Virus record (IMG/VR): IMGVR_UViG_3300043409_002272
Location: 1-64,000 of that record
Strand: one strand, 5' to 3'
From: a virus
Length of the DNA stretch: 64,000 nt
Each line of letters opens with the position of its first letter. Position 1 is the first letter of the stretch. Under the pieces are notes generated by a model. That model made no database searches and was not told the DNA's origin. It worked only from the letters and a program-made list of their open reading frames with translations. Shown piece after piece: positions 37,245 through 46,165 of the stretch. The position numbers were made by a program, and so were the translations under genes.

Positions 37245-37605
37245 CTTTGTTTTCGCCTCGGTATTTGCTCCAACCATTATGTGGTCCATAAGAACCAGTT
37301 TCACGATCAGGCTTGCCATTAGTATCAAGCTTGCGTACTGGGAAAATCCCACCGCCATCTTGTCGCTGCCCATAAGACAACCTTGCCCTACATTTTGAAT
37401 TAGTGCAACCCATCTCAAAATATTCGTAGACTTTCTTGTTCTTTTCTACGGATCGTGTTTTTGGCATAATTGCTGTATTGCCACACAATCCACACTTTTC
37501 TTCATTAAAGATTTCAGAGATGCCTCCTACTTCTCTAAACACATCTTTTACCGAATCACAATCTATTTCAATTGTGCAAAACTTTGTTGGGATAATAGCC
37601 TTCAT
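37237..37605 (-). CDS. Zinc-binding hypothetical protein
   Basis: A 122-residue protein with CGLCG near residue 38 and a second pair of cysteines (CTNSKC near residue 67), spaced like a zinc ribbon. The rest is unrecognised. AGGAAG precedes the ATG, and the gene ends inside the next one. It follows the putative annealing protein by 2 bases and may assist it. The function is unknown. Confidence 0.5.
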   Translation of the reverse strand: MKAIIPTKFCTIEIDCDSVKDVFREVGGISEIFNEEKCGLCGNTAIMPKTRSVEKNKKVYEYFEMGCTNSKCRARLSYGQRQDGGGIFPVRKLDTNGKPDRETGSYGPHNGWSKYRGENKDE

Positions 37606-37607
37606 AA

Positions 37608-38273
37608 TTACTTCCTCCAGTTAGAGTTATAGCCTTTGAACTTAACATTAATAGACGCTTGATTTCTTTGCATTTCAGACAAATGTGATATTACAGCAAC
37701 TGCTGACTTATATGGAATTTCTTCAAGCTTTCCATTAAAGTTAAAATCCTTTGCTGCACCCAAATAAGCTGGTACATTGATATCATTTCTTTGGCAGAGA
37801 GTTTCTATGAAATTCATCTGCGTAGGAGTTATCTTACCATTAACCCCAGTTTCTTCAAGAGGAACTAGCCCTGCTTCTTCAGCAGCGATTACTTTGCGTA
37901 ATTTGAGCAATTTCCTCAATGCTCGACCTTCAGCCCTAGTTTCAGCTATTGCAGAAGAATAGACGGCAAATCGGTGGTCACAATTGCCAGGATAGCAATC
38001 AGCTACGCTTTGTTGCGATACCACTTCCTCTCCAATACGAACTGTAACTTCATATTCAACAACACATCTGTTGTCATTCTGAGGTGTTGGTGATTGTACA
38101 ACTTTGGCATTCCCATCGATAATTGGCCCAAGAAGAAGTTCTGTAACTCTTCTTAAACCATCTACTGTTGGATTTCCATCGGCTAATTCATCTGGACCAA
38201 AATGGGATAGTACATACTCATTCCAGTCTCTACTAGTCCTAAGAGGAATTTCATTCTCTTGTTCATCTAACAT
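37608..38273 (-). CDS. Putative ssDNA annealing/recombination protein (Rad52/ERF-like?)
   Basis: A 221-residue protein. The middle (residues ~90-135) has YSSAIAETRAEGRALRKLLKL, resembling the AETRAxxRALR helix of Rad52/ERF-type annealing proteins. The N-terminal half has a beta sheet and the C-terminal half has a small helical domain (PTQMNFIETLCQRNDIN) resembling tails of RecT/ERF-like proteins. It lies next to a zinc-ribbon protein and a nuclease-like gene, fitting a recombination unit. The family call rests on a short motif, so it is tentative. Confidence 0.45.
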   Translation of the reverse strand: MLDEQENEIPLRTSRDWNEYVLSHFGPDELADGNPTVDGLRRVTELLLGPIIDGNAKVVQSPTPQNDNRCVVEYEVTVRIGEEVVSQQSVADCYPGNCDHRFAVYSSAIAETRAEGRALRKLLKLRKVIAAEEAGLVPLEETGVNGKITPTQMNFIETLCQRNDINVPAYLGAAKDFNFNGKLEEIPYKSAVAVISHLSEMQRNQASINVKFKGYNSNWRK

Positions 38274-38276
38274 TAA

Positions 38277-39041
38277 TTACTCCAGTTCAAAAAAACATTC
38301 CTTCGTACCATTCTTAACTAAGTCTATTGTATGCAAAAGTTTTTTCAAGATCGTTCTCATATAAAATCCAGAACTATTTCCATCTATGTTTTTTACACGA
38401 ATCATTTTCATTCCAGCATTTATTATAAATCCAGTCTTTTTACTATCACTAGCCACTTGTTTTTTATGTATATCTTCACCCCAAATAGACCTAAAATGAC
38501 TTGGCCCATCTATTTCTATTGCCAAATTAAGATCAGATATAAATATATCTATGTGTTGTTTTCTGTCAATAGCCCAAAATTCTTTGTGGAAGTCTGCTTT
38601 AAAGCCTTCTTTTTTCAATCCAGTAATTAAGAACTTTTCTAGCTTAGATCCATATACTGCTGCTGCCCTAACTGATATTGCTGCTGCCTTTTGCATTTCC
38701 TCTACTTTTTGCACAGACTTAGCTTCCCATTGCTGCCTAGACATTTCAGCCCTTCTCTTTTTTTCATCCTCACCCATTTCCTGCCATACATTAGCAATAG
38801 AGTCACTTATCTTGTTCTTTGTTGCTTCTGATGTCTTCTTGCCTTTTGTTGGGTGTTTACACCTACCAGTTTCTATGGCTTTTTCTTGTGCTTGAGATTT
38901 ATCCCTGAGTGGTATGCCAAATTCAACTAAAGCCCTTCTAACCTTATTAGGATATGTACCAAATTCTTCTGCTATTTGATATGTAGATTTAACTTGCTGT
39001 ACATAATGTTCTATTAGGTATTCATGCGTTAACTGGTTCAT
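38277..39041 (-). CDS. Vsr/DUF559-like endonuclease with N-terminal HTH, likely homing endonuclease
   Basis: A 254-residue protein. Residues 15-47 form a helix-turn-helix typical of homing endonuclease DNA-binding regions. A NUMOD3-like stretch (HPTKGKKTSEATKNKISDS) follows. Residues ~130-215 form a Vsr-type PD-(D/E)xK nuclease: D165, then EIDG (E176, D178), H182, and a run of Lys with WGEDIHKK. These motifs match freestanding phage homing endonucleases of the Vsr/EDxHD kind. It is inserted between sugar genes and the annealing protein, a place without obvious metabolic link, as expected for a mobile gene. Its target is not known. Confidence 0.65.
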   Translation of the reverse strand: MNQLTHEYLIEHYVQQVKSTYQIAEEFGTYPNKVRRALVEFGIPLRDKSQAQEKAIETGRCKHPTKGKKTSEATKNKISDSIANVWQEMGEDEKKRRAEMSRQQWEAKSVQKVEEMQKAAAISVRAAAVYGSKLEKFLITGLKKEGFKADFHKEFWAIDRKQHIDIFISDLNLAIEIDGPSHFRSIWGEDIHKKQVASDSKKTGFIINAGMKMIRVKNIDGNSSGFYMRTILKKLLHTIDLVKNGTKECFFELE

Positions 39042-39495
39042 TTTTATCGCTCCTAAATATTTCGCTTAATTTAAAGTCTTCAACCACCAAACATTTTTTA
39101 TTCCACGCCTGTTCAATAGCTAATGCATGTCTATCACTTCTAGCAATCAATTTGATTTTACTATTGCCATATATTTGCTGAATGTCTTCATAGTCAAAAG
39201 ATTTCAATCTCATCCATTCTAAATCCCAAACATAAAAATAAAAACTTTTTACAGATGGGTTTTTTAAGATAAGTTTGCATGATTCTATATCTGTGGCAAC
39301 AATGTTCTTACCTTTATAATTCCAAAAATCATACATCATAAAGATTGAAAATCCGTTGTTTGCATTAATAGTATATTCATTTTGAGAAAATACAATTAAG
39401 TCATTGTCTTGTGACTGTTTAGTCAAAAGATATGAAAGTTGGCTAAACCTTATTTTATTTACAACAATTGCTACTTCCACTGAATAGTTCCTCAT
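39022..39495 (-). CDS. Hypothetical protein of the sugar island
   Basis: A 157-residue protein without recognised motifs; it is aromatic and looks alpha/beta. The ATG at 39495 lies 41 bases inside the upstream GHMP-like gene and lacks a good binding site. A GTG at 39480 preceded by AGGA is an alternative start. It overlaps the next gene by 20 bases. Its context suggests a part in glycan or nucleotide-sugar metabolism. Confidence 0.4.
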   Translation of the reverse strand: MRNYSVEVAIVVNKIRFSQLSYLLTKQSQDNDLIVFSQNEYTINANNGFSIFMMYDFWNYKGKNIVATDIESCKLILKNPSVKSFYFYVWDLEWMRLKSFDYEDIQQIYGNSKIKLIARSDRHALAIEQAWNKKCLVVEDFKLSEIFRSDKNEPVNA

Positions 39496-40201
39496 GGATT
39501 ATGCCAGTTAAATCTAAACTGTTATTTATTTGAACATGATCTTTCATTATTGATCTTATCGAGTCTTGATTTTTTGGATTTACAAATAACAACATTAAAG
39601 AACCATCCATTTTACCACCTATTGCACCATTTAATCTACAGTCAGAATAAAGTTTTTCTATGTATGCATTTTTAGATGCTGGATCAATATCTCTTTTTAT
39701 TTTCCAGTAAGAATTTATTAATTGGCCTAAAAATACCCAGTTTTTTTCTTGATATGCATCATAAAAATCAGCAACCATCTTTTCAAGATTGTCCATTTTA
39801 TGAAATGATTTCGCTATAGACTTATCGTATTCAAAAAAATCTTTGTTTATTTCATAAAGCATAATGTGATCAAAAAATTCTTTTTCATAATCAAGCTTTA
39901 TTGAAAACCAAAGATGATCTGAAACTGTTAAATAGTTTAATCCACCAAATACAGCAGATTGGATTTTAGCAAAGTCATCATTAGGATAAAGACCTTCTAT
40001 GATTATGTTTTTCTCAAAAGTCCTATGTAAATTTAAATACTTTAATACTTTTAATGTTGAATCACATGGTTTTTCTTGCTCAATTATAGTATTAAAGTTA
40101 ATGCATGTACAAAAATTACATGATGCAAAGGTAATAGCCTTATTGGTATAATCGCCAATTACAGTTATTGGTTTTGGTATTTTAAATGCTAACATGGCCA
40201 C
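39455..40201 (-). CDS. GHMP-kinase-like protein (possible sugar kinase, degenerate)
   Basis: A 248-residue protein. The N-terminus (PITVIGDYTNKAITFASC) resembles the PGRVNLIGEHTD start of GHMP kinases. The C-terminal NGAIGGKMDGSLMLLFVNP resembles GHMP motif 3 (GaxxxGaGGGG) of heptose or fucose kinases. The central ATP-binding motif (PxxxGLGSSA) is not seen, and the protein is about 80 residues shorter than typical, so activity is doubtful. Next to a nucleotidyltransferase, it may help make an activated sugar. It overlaps its neighbours by 13 and 41 bases. Confidence 0.5.
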   Translation of the reverse strand: MAMLAFKIPKPITVIGDYTNKAITFASCNFCTCINFNTIIEQEKPCDSTLKVLKYLNLHRTFEKNIIIEGLYPNDDFAKIQSAVFGGLNYLTVSDHLWFSIKLDYEKEFFDHIMLYEINKDFFEYDKSIAKSFHKMDNLEKMVADFYDAYQEKNWVFLGQLINSYWKIKRDIDPASKNAYIEKLYSDCRLNGAIGGKMDGSLMLLFVNPKNQDSIRSIMKDHVQINNSLDLTGIIHEELFSGSSNCCK

Positions 40202-40893
40202 TCCACAACATTATTTTTGTCTATCGTAGATTCATTAAGTTCAACATCTATTTGTGGGCAAGCATCACTTGATTCCAGAAAAAAGCAATTAAAATCTAAA
40301 AACCTGACTTCTTTGTTTTCTTCAGTATCATAGAAAGACTTAACTGTATAGTCAGCTATCTTTGGTGGATATTCTAAATTATATATTGGAAATTTAAAGC
40401 ATTCTTTCATTAAAAAATTTGATAGATTAGAAGATGCATTCGTAAGTCCGATTTGAACATATGATGGCATTGAATAGCAGTTCATTGTATTTACAAAGTC
40501 ATTATCTATTTGATCCGCAAATTCTTTGAAGCAATTATTGCCATAAATAATCTGAGGGCTTGCAACTATTTTTCTTTTTGTGCAAAACCTATCGCATACT
40601 TTATGAGCTAGACTTTTTGATTGTTGATATGTTTTTAAATTATATGTTTCCATTAAATGTTCTGGTTTTGTTTTAATAACAGTCCAAGAACACCTTGCTG
40701 CGTAAGTTTTTAAAACATCAATTATATCATTAGATGTTTCGTTATCTTCTATAGCTATAATTACTTTTAAAGCAGAATTGGTAAAGTCTTTAGTTATCCA
40801 CCACAAACACTTTCTAAGATGATCTGAAGATTTAACAAAACCTAAATTTACACTTAATACTTCTCTAGAATTTTCTTTAATTCCAATAGACAT
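40189..40893 (-). CDS. Putative GT-A-like glycosyltransferase or sugar-associated protein
   Basis: A 234-residue protein with an alternating strand-helix pattern in its first 120 residues (ALKVIIAIEDNETSNDIIDVLKTYAARCSWTVIKTK...), as in GT-A folds. A clear DxD is not visible. AGGAG lies eight bases before its ATG, inside the upstream gene, giving a real 40-base overlap. Its place between two sugar genes supports a role there, but the call is weak. Confidence 0.35.
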   Translation of the reverse strand: MSIGIKENSREVLSVNLGFVKSSDHLRKCLWWITKDFTNSALKVIIAIEDNETSNDIIDVLKTYAARCSWTVIKTKPEHLMETYNLKTYQQSKSLAHKVCDRFCTKRKIVASPQIIYGNNCFKEFADQIDNDFVNTMNCYSMPSYVQIGLTNASSNLSNFLMKECFKFPIYNLEYPPKIADYTVKSFYDTEENKEVRFLDFNCFFLESSDACPQIDVELNESTIDKNNVVEWPC

Positions 40894-41720
40894 TTATCTG
40901 ACTCCTGTTCCATACTCAATAGATTAAAAAGTTTTGCTACTCTATTATGCGATGTATGATTATTCCTTACATCTTTATTTATTCTTTCTACTTCGTCATT
41001 TAAAGAATCTGGATTTTGAAGCAAGTCTATAATAGCTTTAAAAAACGATTCCTCATCTTCATAATTAAAATTATCTGCACTTATCAAATTTTTCGTCTTA
41101 GCCGATCTATACAGTATACATGGTTTTCCAGATGCGAACACCTTTAAAGGCCAAATTTCACCAGAAAATAAATCAGAAGAAACAGACAAGGAGCAAGACA
41201 TTATAATATCTTTAACCAGATTTTCCTTTGCCTTTCCTAAATACTGTCTATATGGCCACTTCTTATCTCCCCATACCTTAACAATAAAACCATTTTCAGA
41301 TAGGGTGTTTAAAATAACATTGTCATTATCATCTATGTATTCGCCAACATAATTAATGTCAGAAATTAAGTTTGTCTTTGATTTTCCTTTGAGCAAAGGA
41401 TAGATATCTACGGATGGATCAAAATTATTAAAACAATAAACATTATCATGAAAGTTTTTATTTTCTAAAAAAGAAGCGTTTTTATAAAATATAACAACCT
41501 TGCATTTTGGATAAAGATTTATTGCTTTTTTTGTAGCTCTATCAAATGCTGATTCGCATGTAATAAATAAATCTGGTTTTTTTTCGTAAAACGCATCTAA
41601 AATTGATTTTTCTTTTTGCTTAAAGAATAGAAACTCATGTCCACAAGATATAAATGCTTTTCCCCAACCTGAGAACTCTTCTATGTTTAATTGTTCCCCA
41701 TAAACACAAAGAATATTCAT
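40854..41720 (-). CDS. Glycosyltransferase, GT-B type (CgeB-like)
   Basis: A 288-residue protein. It opens with MNILCVYGEQ and has, near residue 190, the GEIWPLKVFASGKPCILYR motif typical of CgeB/GT4-like GT-B enzymes, where an EhxxxxxE helix contacts the nucleotide. It is shorter than many GT4 enzymes (~350). It should transfer sugar from a nucleotide donor; the acceptor is unknown. It stops a base short of its upstream neighbour. Confidence 0.6.
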   Translation of the reverse strand: MNILCVYGEQLNIEEFSGWGKAFISCGHEFLFFKQKEKSILDAFYEKKPDLFITCESAFDRATKKAINLYPKCKVVIFYKNASFLENKNFHDNVYCFNNFDPSVDIYPLLKGKSKTNLISDINYVGEYIDDNDNVILNTLSENGFIVKVWGDKKWPYRQYLGKAKENLVKDIIMSCSLSVSSDLFSGEIWPLKVFASGKPCILYRSAKTKNLISADNFNYEDEESFFKAIIDLLQNPDSLNDEVERINKDVRNNHTSHNRVAKLFNLLSMEQESDKCLLELKKILEKY

Positions 41721-41721
41721 C

Positions 41722-42408
41722 TTAACCTCTTTTCACTAGTTTCTTTGCTCTATCTATATCTTTGGAAGTATCTATCTCAACCATTTTCCAGTTGTTATTC
41801 CTATGAGCTTTAAATATACCAGACTGATCTATTATTTCATTAAAAATTTCAAAGCAAAATTTCTTATGTGATCTTTCATTGTTTGTTATTTTTTTATAGA
41901 GAAGCAATTCATTTCCAGTGAGCATAGCTATATGGCCCCACTTTGGACTTATACCATAAGAAAAATGAACAGCATTGTTATCAACTACATTAACTCCAAC
42001 CTCCATAGACCTTTGATTTTTTTCATTGTCTATAGCAACCCAAGAATTGTTTTTTGGTGTTTCTTTAAAAATCTCGTCTGTAAAAACAAGATCTCCATAA
42101 ATTATTAAAAGTTTTGAATAGTTATTCCTGCTTAAAGCTAAATTGACAGACATTGATGTGTTAGTAGATTCGTAACTTTTGTTTTCTATATATGAAATTA
42201 AAGAAGGCATTTTTTCTAATACTTTATCTTTTTGAAATCCTACTATCACAGTTATTTCGTATTTTGGAAAACATGATTGAATTATACTTATTTGTCTACC
42301 TATAACTGTTTGATCTGACGATATACCAATAGCCGATTTAGGACCATATGCCTTCATTCTTTTGCCAAGGCCAGCAGCTAATATAACAACCCCAAGTTTA
42401 TGAGCCAT
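41722..42408 (-). CDS. Sugar nucleotidyltransferase (NTP transferase)
   Basis: A 228-residue protein of the NTP-transferase family. It has the N-terminal signature VVILAAGLGKRM (residues 7-18) for nucleotide binding and an IYGDLVF motif near residue 100 that binds metal. Such enzymes activate sugar- or choline-phosphates as NDP/CDP derivatives. It lies with glycosyltransferases and a GHMP-kinase-like gene, so it likely makes a nucleotide-sugar donor for them. It starts 11 bases inside the upstream gene. Confidence 0.8.
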   Translation of the reverse strand: MAHKLGVVILAAGLGKRMKAYGPKSAIGISSDQTVIGRQISIIQSCFPKYEITVIVGFQKDKVLEKMPSLISYIENKSYESTNTSMSVNLALSRNNYSKLLIIYGDLVFTDEIFKETPKNNSWVAIDNEKNQRSMEVGVNVVDNNAVHFSYGISPKWGHIAMLTGNELLLYKKITNNERSHKKFCFEIFNEIIDQSGIFKAHRNNNWKMVEIDTSKDIDRAKKLVKRG

Positions 42409-43168
42409 TACTTATTTTGTCTCTTATTCTTGCCCAATTTTTAATCCATACATTTTTTTCTACTGTATTGGAAGAATTGTACTTTCCTGTTCTCATGATT
42501 ACATATTTTTCTGGTATATGATAACAAACGAATTTCTTAGCTATTCTTATCCACCAATCGTAATCTTCTGCTACACGCATTTCTTCGTCAAAAAAACCAG
42601 AGTCTTCAATTGCATACTTAGCAACCAAACTATGTGGTGGAATTATGCACTCTGAAAGCAATCTTTCTGAGCAGAATGGTTCTTTATATTGTTGATGAAT
42701 CCTATTGTTGTCTACATATAAATTTTCATAGTCACAATACACAACGCCAACATAGTTTTGATGTTCAATCATTTTTTTAACTGTTTTTTTTATTTTTCCA
42801 GCAATGTGCATGTCATCTGAATCAATAAATGAAAAGAAATCTGTTTCATCAAAACAAGATTTTATTCCAATGTTTCTAGCTGCTGATGGACCTTTAGATG
42901 CATTTGCAGCAATTAATTTTATTTTAAAATCATAATCTTTATATGTTCCAACTATTCCAGAGACTTCATTTTCTGAAAAGGGTTTTGGATTAGTTATTAA
43001 ATTGTATATGTTTTGTGCTGAATTATCTGTAGATCCATCATCAATAACTACAATGCTTTTACTGTCATACGGATCATTAGCCACACTGTCTAGGCAGCTT
43101 TCTATCCAATGACCATAATTGTAATTTGGTACAACTACAGTTACCCTTGGCTTATTATGCATGGACAT
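42398..43168 (-). CDS. Glycosyltransferase family 2
   Basis: A 256-residue GT-A enzyme. It has the N-terminal VTVVVPNYNYGHWIESCLDS, the DDGSTDNS motif near residue 42, a DSDD metal motif near residue 117 and a C-terminal ED (AEDYDWWIRIA) near residue 200. These are the standard GT2 donor-binding and catalytic residues. It overlaps the flanking genes by 11 and 28 bases, fitting one sugar operon. Donor and acceptor are not predictable. Confidence 0.9.
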   Translation of the reverse strand: MSMHNKPRVTVVVPNYNYGHWIESCLDSVANDPYDSKSIVVIDDGSTDNSAQNIYNLITNPKPFSENEVSGIVGTYKDYDFKIKLIAANASKGPSAARNIGIKSCFDETDFFSFIDSDDMHIAGKIKKTVKKMIEHQNYVGVVYCDYENLYVDNNRIHQQYKEPFCSERLLSECIIPPHSLVAKYAIEDSGFFDEEMRVAEDYDWWIRIAKKFVCYHIPEKYVIMRTGKYNSSNTVEKNVWIKNWARIRDKISNGS

Positions 43169-43959
43169 ATGTCTTCACACTTTTTAATCATGGAAGTAAG
43201 GTTTTGCGTTGTTGCAATATATTTTATTTTTTCAACAATAGTGTTTGCTGGTTTTTCTGAATCATCATCAACAACAGCTTCTTCGTTTCCACGCAAGAAA
43301 TTAAATATAAAAGATTGAAAAGTAAGACCATTGTTCTGAGAATCAATCGGTTCTAACAATAGGAATCTTTGCATGTTGTCATTCAAGGCAATATCAATTT
43401 CTTCTACAAATCTATTTGGTATAATAAAATCGGAGGTGAAAACAGACATGTATATGCAATTTGTTTTTTGCATTGCTACATTCATAGAAACATCACCAAC
43501 ATATTCACCATCAACTATATGCCTAATAGACCATTTAAATGTTACTTTTTTATCATTAAGAACTTTCATTATTTTTGATGGTTGAACTTCTGGATTAGCA
43601 CAAAAAATTACTTCGCTAAATTGTTTGGTTTGATTGCAAATACTATCTATAATTCTAATTAAATTTTCTTCGCTTTCTTTTATCATAACTAAACAGCCGA
43701 CTCTAACTGAACATCTTTCTCTAGCACTTTGCTTTGCTTCTTCAAATGTTTTTCCTTCTAAAAAAGATATTGGTCTATATGTCATGCAAGCATGATTATT
43801 AATTACAAAAAATTCCTTTTCTTCATCAAACGATTCATCTACAGCAACACCATTTTCTTTAAGCTTTTTTATTTTATCAAAAGAGCAATCTGTTTGAGTT
43901 TTATCAGAATAAATGGCAAACGCACAATCTTTACATGATGTATGAACACTTCCTAGCAT
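43141..43959 (-). CDS. GT-A-like protein with N-terminal cysteine cluster
   Basis: A 272-residue protein, started at the ATG at 43959 (MLGSVHTSCKDC...) because AAGGAG lies seven bases upstream; nine more in-frame residues precede it. Residues 9-25 and 58 carry a CKDC...C...C cluster that may bind zinc or iron. Residues ~85-200 look like a GT-A fold (RVGCLVMIKESEENLIRIIDSI...), without a clear DxD. It lies between a GT2 gene and a methyltransferase-like gene. The product is likely part of glycan synthesis; the enzyme type is uncertain. Confidence 0.45.
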   Translation of the reverse strand: MLGSVHTSCKDCAFAIYSDKTQTDCSFDKIKKLKENGVAVDESFDEEKEFFVINNHACMTYRPISFLEGKTFEEAKQSARERCSVRVGCLVMIKESEENLIRIIDSICNQTKQFSEVIFCANPEVQPSKIMKVLNDKKVTFKWSIRHIVDGEYVGDVSMNVAMQKTNCIYMSVFTSDFIIPNRFVEEIDIALNDNMQRFLLLEPIDSQNNGLTFQSFIFNFLRGNEEAVVDDDSEKPANTIVEKIKYIATTQNLTSMIKKCEDICPCIISQG

Positions 43960-44438
43960 TATTTTCTCCTTGATTCTATATAGCAATAAAATGAGTCAAG
44001 CTTGACATTCTCTATTATCATATCATTTTCTACAAGTATATTTTTTATAAAAGGTATTGTAAATCCAGATTTTTTAAAATTCCATCCTTCTTCTTGACCG
44101 CCATAAATATATTGTGAAATATCTTCTTCTTTAATAGTTCCAATTGTTACCAACCTACATAATTCAATAATATCTTCAAAAAATAGAAATAATTTTCCTT
44201 CATGCTTTAATTTTTTGCACCAATGCTTAATAGTGTCTTTTATTTCTAAATGACTTATAAAATTTAAAACTCTTTTGCAAGAGATAGCATCTAACTCACC
44301 ATCATCTGCAATTTTACTTAAATCTTGATAATGACAATACAAAACACTATTAGACGATGTTGGAAATGGGCTTATATATGTAAACTCACTATCTTCAACA
44401 TCTTCTATAAAGAATGGTATTCCTATATTTATTTTCAT
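43959..44438 (-). CDS. Methyltransferase-like protein (truncated)
   Basis: A 159-residue protein starting at the ATG that overlaps the upstream stop (ATGA). The pattern LDAISCKRVLNFISHLEIKDTIKHWCKKLKHEGKLFLFFED matches the second half of class I SAM-dependent methyltransferases. The glycine-rich SAM-binding loop is absent, so the protein is probably truncated or noncatalytic. It is embedded in the sugar island, where methyltransferases often cap sugars. Confidence 0.5.
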   Translation of the reverse strand: MKINIGIPFFIEDVEDSEFTYISPFPTSSNSVLYCHYQDLSKIADDGELDAISCKRVLNFISHLEIKDTIKHWCKKLKHEGKLFLFFEDIIELCRLVTIGTIKEEDISQYIYGGQEEGWNFKKSGFTIPFIKNILVENDMIIENVKLDSFYCYIESRRK

Positions 44439-45430
44439 AGTTCCCACCAGTTTTTGGTTACTGCCTTCTGTAAAACTTCATTCCATCTATTCGTAAAAGA
44501 TTTTAAAGAAAAATTTTCAACTATTGTTTTTCTTGCTTCTTCTCCCATTTTTCTGCACAAAGAAGGATCTTCCAAACAATTATTCAAAAACAATTTAAGT
44601 TCTTCTTCATCATTTGAAATAAATCCATTTACGCCATTTTTAATTATCTCTGGACACATACCATTTGCAGTAGTAACAACACAACAACCACATGCCATAG
44701 CTTCTATTAAAGTAGTTGGTAGCGGACTAAATATTGATGTGTTTAAAAATATACTAGATCTATTATAGCCATTAACTAAATCATCGATATTTTTAGCTGG
44801 TTCAGAAAGATCAGGATTATTGCCAATTACAACTACTGGCATATCCTTGGTTATTGTCTGCCACAATGTAAATCCACATTCATAATCTCTATTTTGCCAA
44901 TCATTAACGACACTCAAAATGTTGTTTTCTCTTTTTATTTTTTTATTGTTAAAAACCTTAGTGTCAACCCCATGATTAATAACTTCATGTTCTTCCTTAA
45001 AATCCCAAGACTTTACAGAATATTCAGAAATAAATATATTTGTATTGCCAAGTTTTTTCTTTAATGAGGTTCTTGTTTCTGTCATGCATACATGTTCTAG
45101 GCATATTAATGGTATGTGTAAATGTTTAGATATAATCGATGCTATATTAAATTGCATAAATTTTTCATGGCTTAAAATAGCATCAAAAACTAGATAGTTT
45201 GGAATATCAGATATTTTATCTATATTATTTAATAGCTTATGGTTTTTTGGAACTTCTGCATATTGAGTATTCCAAGCTTTAATTTTTGGATTGTTTATGA
45301 CCCAAAAATCAGCATTGATATCAGCCATATTAGACTGATATCTTTCATGCGTTGAAAATGTAAGTATCTTAAGTCTATCCCCACTTTTTCTAGTGGATGA
45401 CCTTATTATATTACTTAATGCAGAATGCAT
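44435..45430 (-). CDS. Glycosyltransferase family 4 (GT-B)
   Basis: A 331-residue protein. The C-terminal half holds the GT4 signature: FSPLPTTLIEAMACGCCVVTTANGMCPEII, with the catalytic E in the EAMACG helix near residue 243, and NGFISNDEEEL. The N-terminal half has the Rossmann-like acceptor domain (LKILTFSTHERYQSNMADI). It should move sugar from a nucleotide donor to an unknown acceptor. It directly abuts the PhoH gene upstream. Confidence 0.85.
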   Translation of the reverse strand: MHSALSNIIRSSTRKSGDRLKILTFSTHERYQSNMADINADFWVINNPKIKAWNTQYAEVPKNHKLLNNIDKISDIPNYLVFDAILSHEKFMQFNIASIISKHLHIPLICLEHVCMTETRTSLKKKLGNTNIFISEYSVKSWDFKEEHEVINHGVDTKVFNNKKIKRENNILSVVNDWQNRDYECGFTLWQTITKDMPVVVIGNNPDLSEPAKNIDDLVNGYNRSSIFLNTSIFSPLPTTLIEAMACGCCVVTTANGMCPEIIKNGVNGFISNDEEELKLFLNNCLEDPSLCRKMGEEARKTIVENFSLKSFTNRWNEVLQKAVTKNWWEL

Positions 45431-46165
45431 TTATTCCCCTAACTGCTCAACGATATATTTAATAAGCCCATGCCTTTGTATATCATCACCAGTCAGGAAC
45501 ACTTTAGCAATATCTTTATGATTAAGTTTTTCTAAAATCCACTCCATAGTATTTCCTTCGTAGTGAGGCAAGTCTGTTTGTGTATGATCACCACAAACAA
45601 CAACTTTTGAATTTTGACCAAACCTAGTTAAAAACATTTTTAATTGCCGTCTTGTGGCATTTTGTGCTTCATCTAAAATAATCATAGAGTCATTAAATGT
45701 TCTTCCTCTCATTAATTCAAGAGGACATATTTCTAATATCTGATCATTTCTGATTGCTTTCATTTTTGTTTTTGTTACAAAATTACCGATTGCCTCAAGC
45801 ATGGCAACCATAAAAGGTTCAGTTTTTTCTTTTAAATCGCCTGGAAAAGCACCAATCTTTTGCCCGCATTCAATTAATGGTCTAGCTATAATAATTTTTT
45901 CTATTTTTTTCTGCATCAACAATCCAGCAGCAACACCACAAGCTATAAATGTTTTCCCTGCACCAGCAGGACCAGAACATATTGTAAGTGTGTGTTTTTC
46001 AATTGCTTCTATATAAATATCTTGATTTTTTGTTTTTCCTTTTATTTGATTCGTCTTTTCTTCTTCAACTGACTTATCTCTTTCTTCCTTCCAAGAAAGT
46101 TCTGTTGGTTCTTCTTTATAGTTTGCAATGTCTACCCAAGTTTGTTTTTTCTTTTTTGGAGGCAT
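45431..46165 (-). CDS. phoH: PhoH-like ATPase
   Basis: A 244-residue P-loop ATPase. It has Walker A GPAGAGKT (residues 65-72), Walker B MIILDEAQN near residue 157 followed by the typical TRxxxKMFLTR and GDHTQTDLP motifs of PhoH. PhoH-like proteins are common in phages, and are linked with RNA metabolism or ribonuclease activity, though their role in phages is unclear. The start lies 50 bases inside the upstream glycosyltransferase gene, a large overlap. It stands between sugar genes rather than replication genes. Confidence 0.9.
   Translation of the reverse strand: MPPKKKKQTWVDIANYKEEPTELSWKEERDKSVEEEKTNQIKGKTKNQDIYIEAIEKHTLTICSGPAGAGKTFIACGVAAGLLMQKKIEKIIIARPLIECGQKIGAFPGDLKEKTEPFMVAMLEAIGNFVTKTKMKAIRNDQILEICPLELMRGRTFNDSMIILDEAQNATRRQLKMFLTRFGQNSKVVVCGDHTQTDLPHYEGNTMEWILEKLNHKDIAKVFLTGDDIQRHGLIKYIVEQLGE

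Noticed and set aside
38277-39041. Exact membership in the EDxHD homing endonuclease family
   Set aside because: The local motif is WGEDIHKK, close but not identical to EDxHD; only the broader Vsr-like nuclease call is kept.
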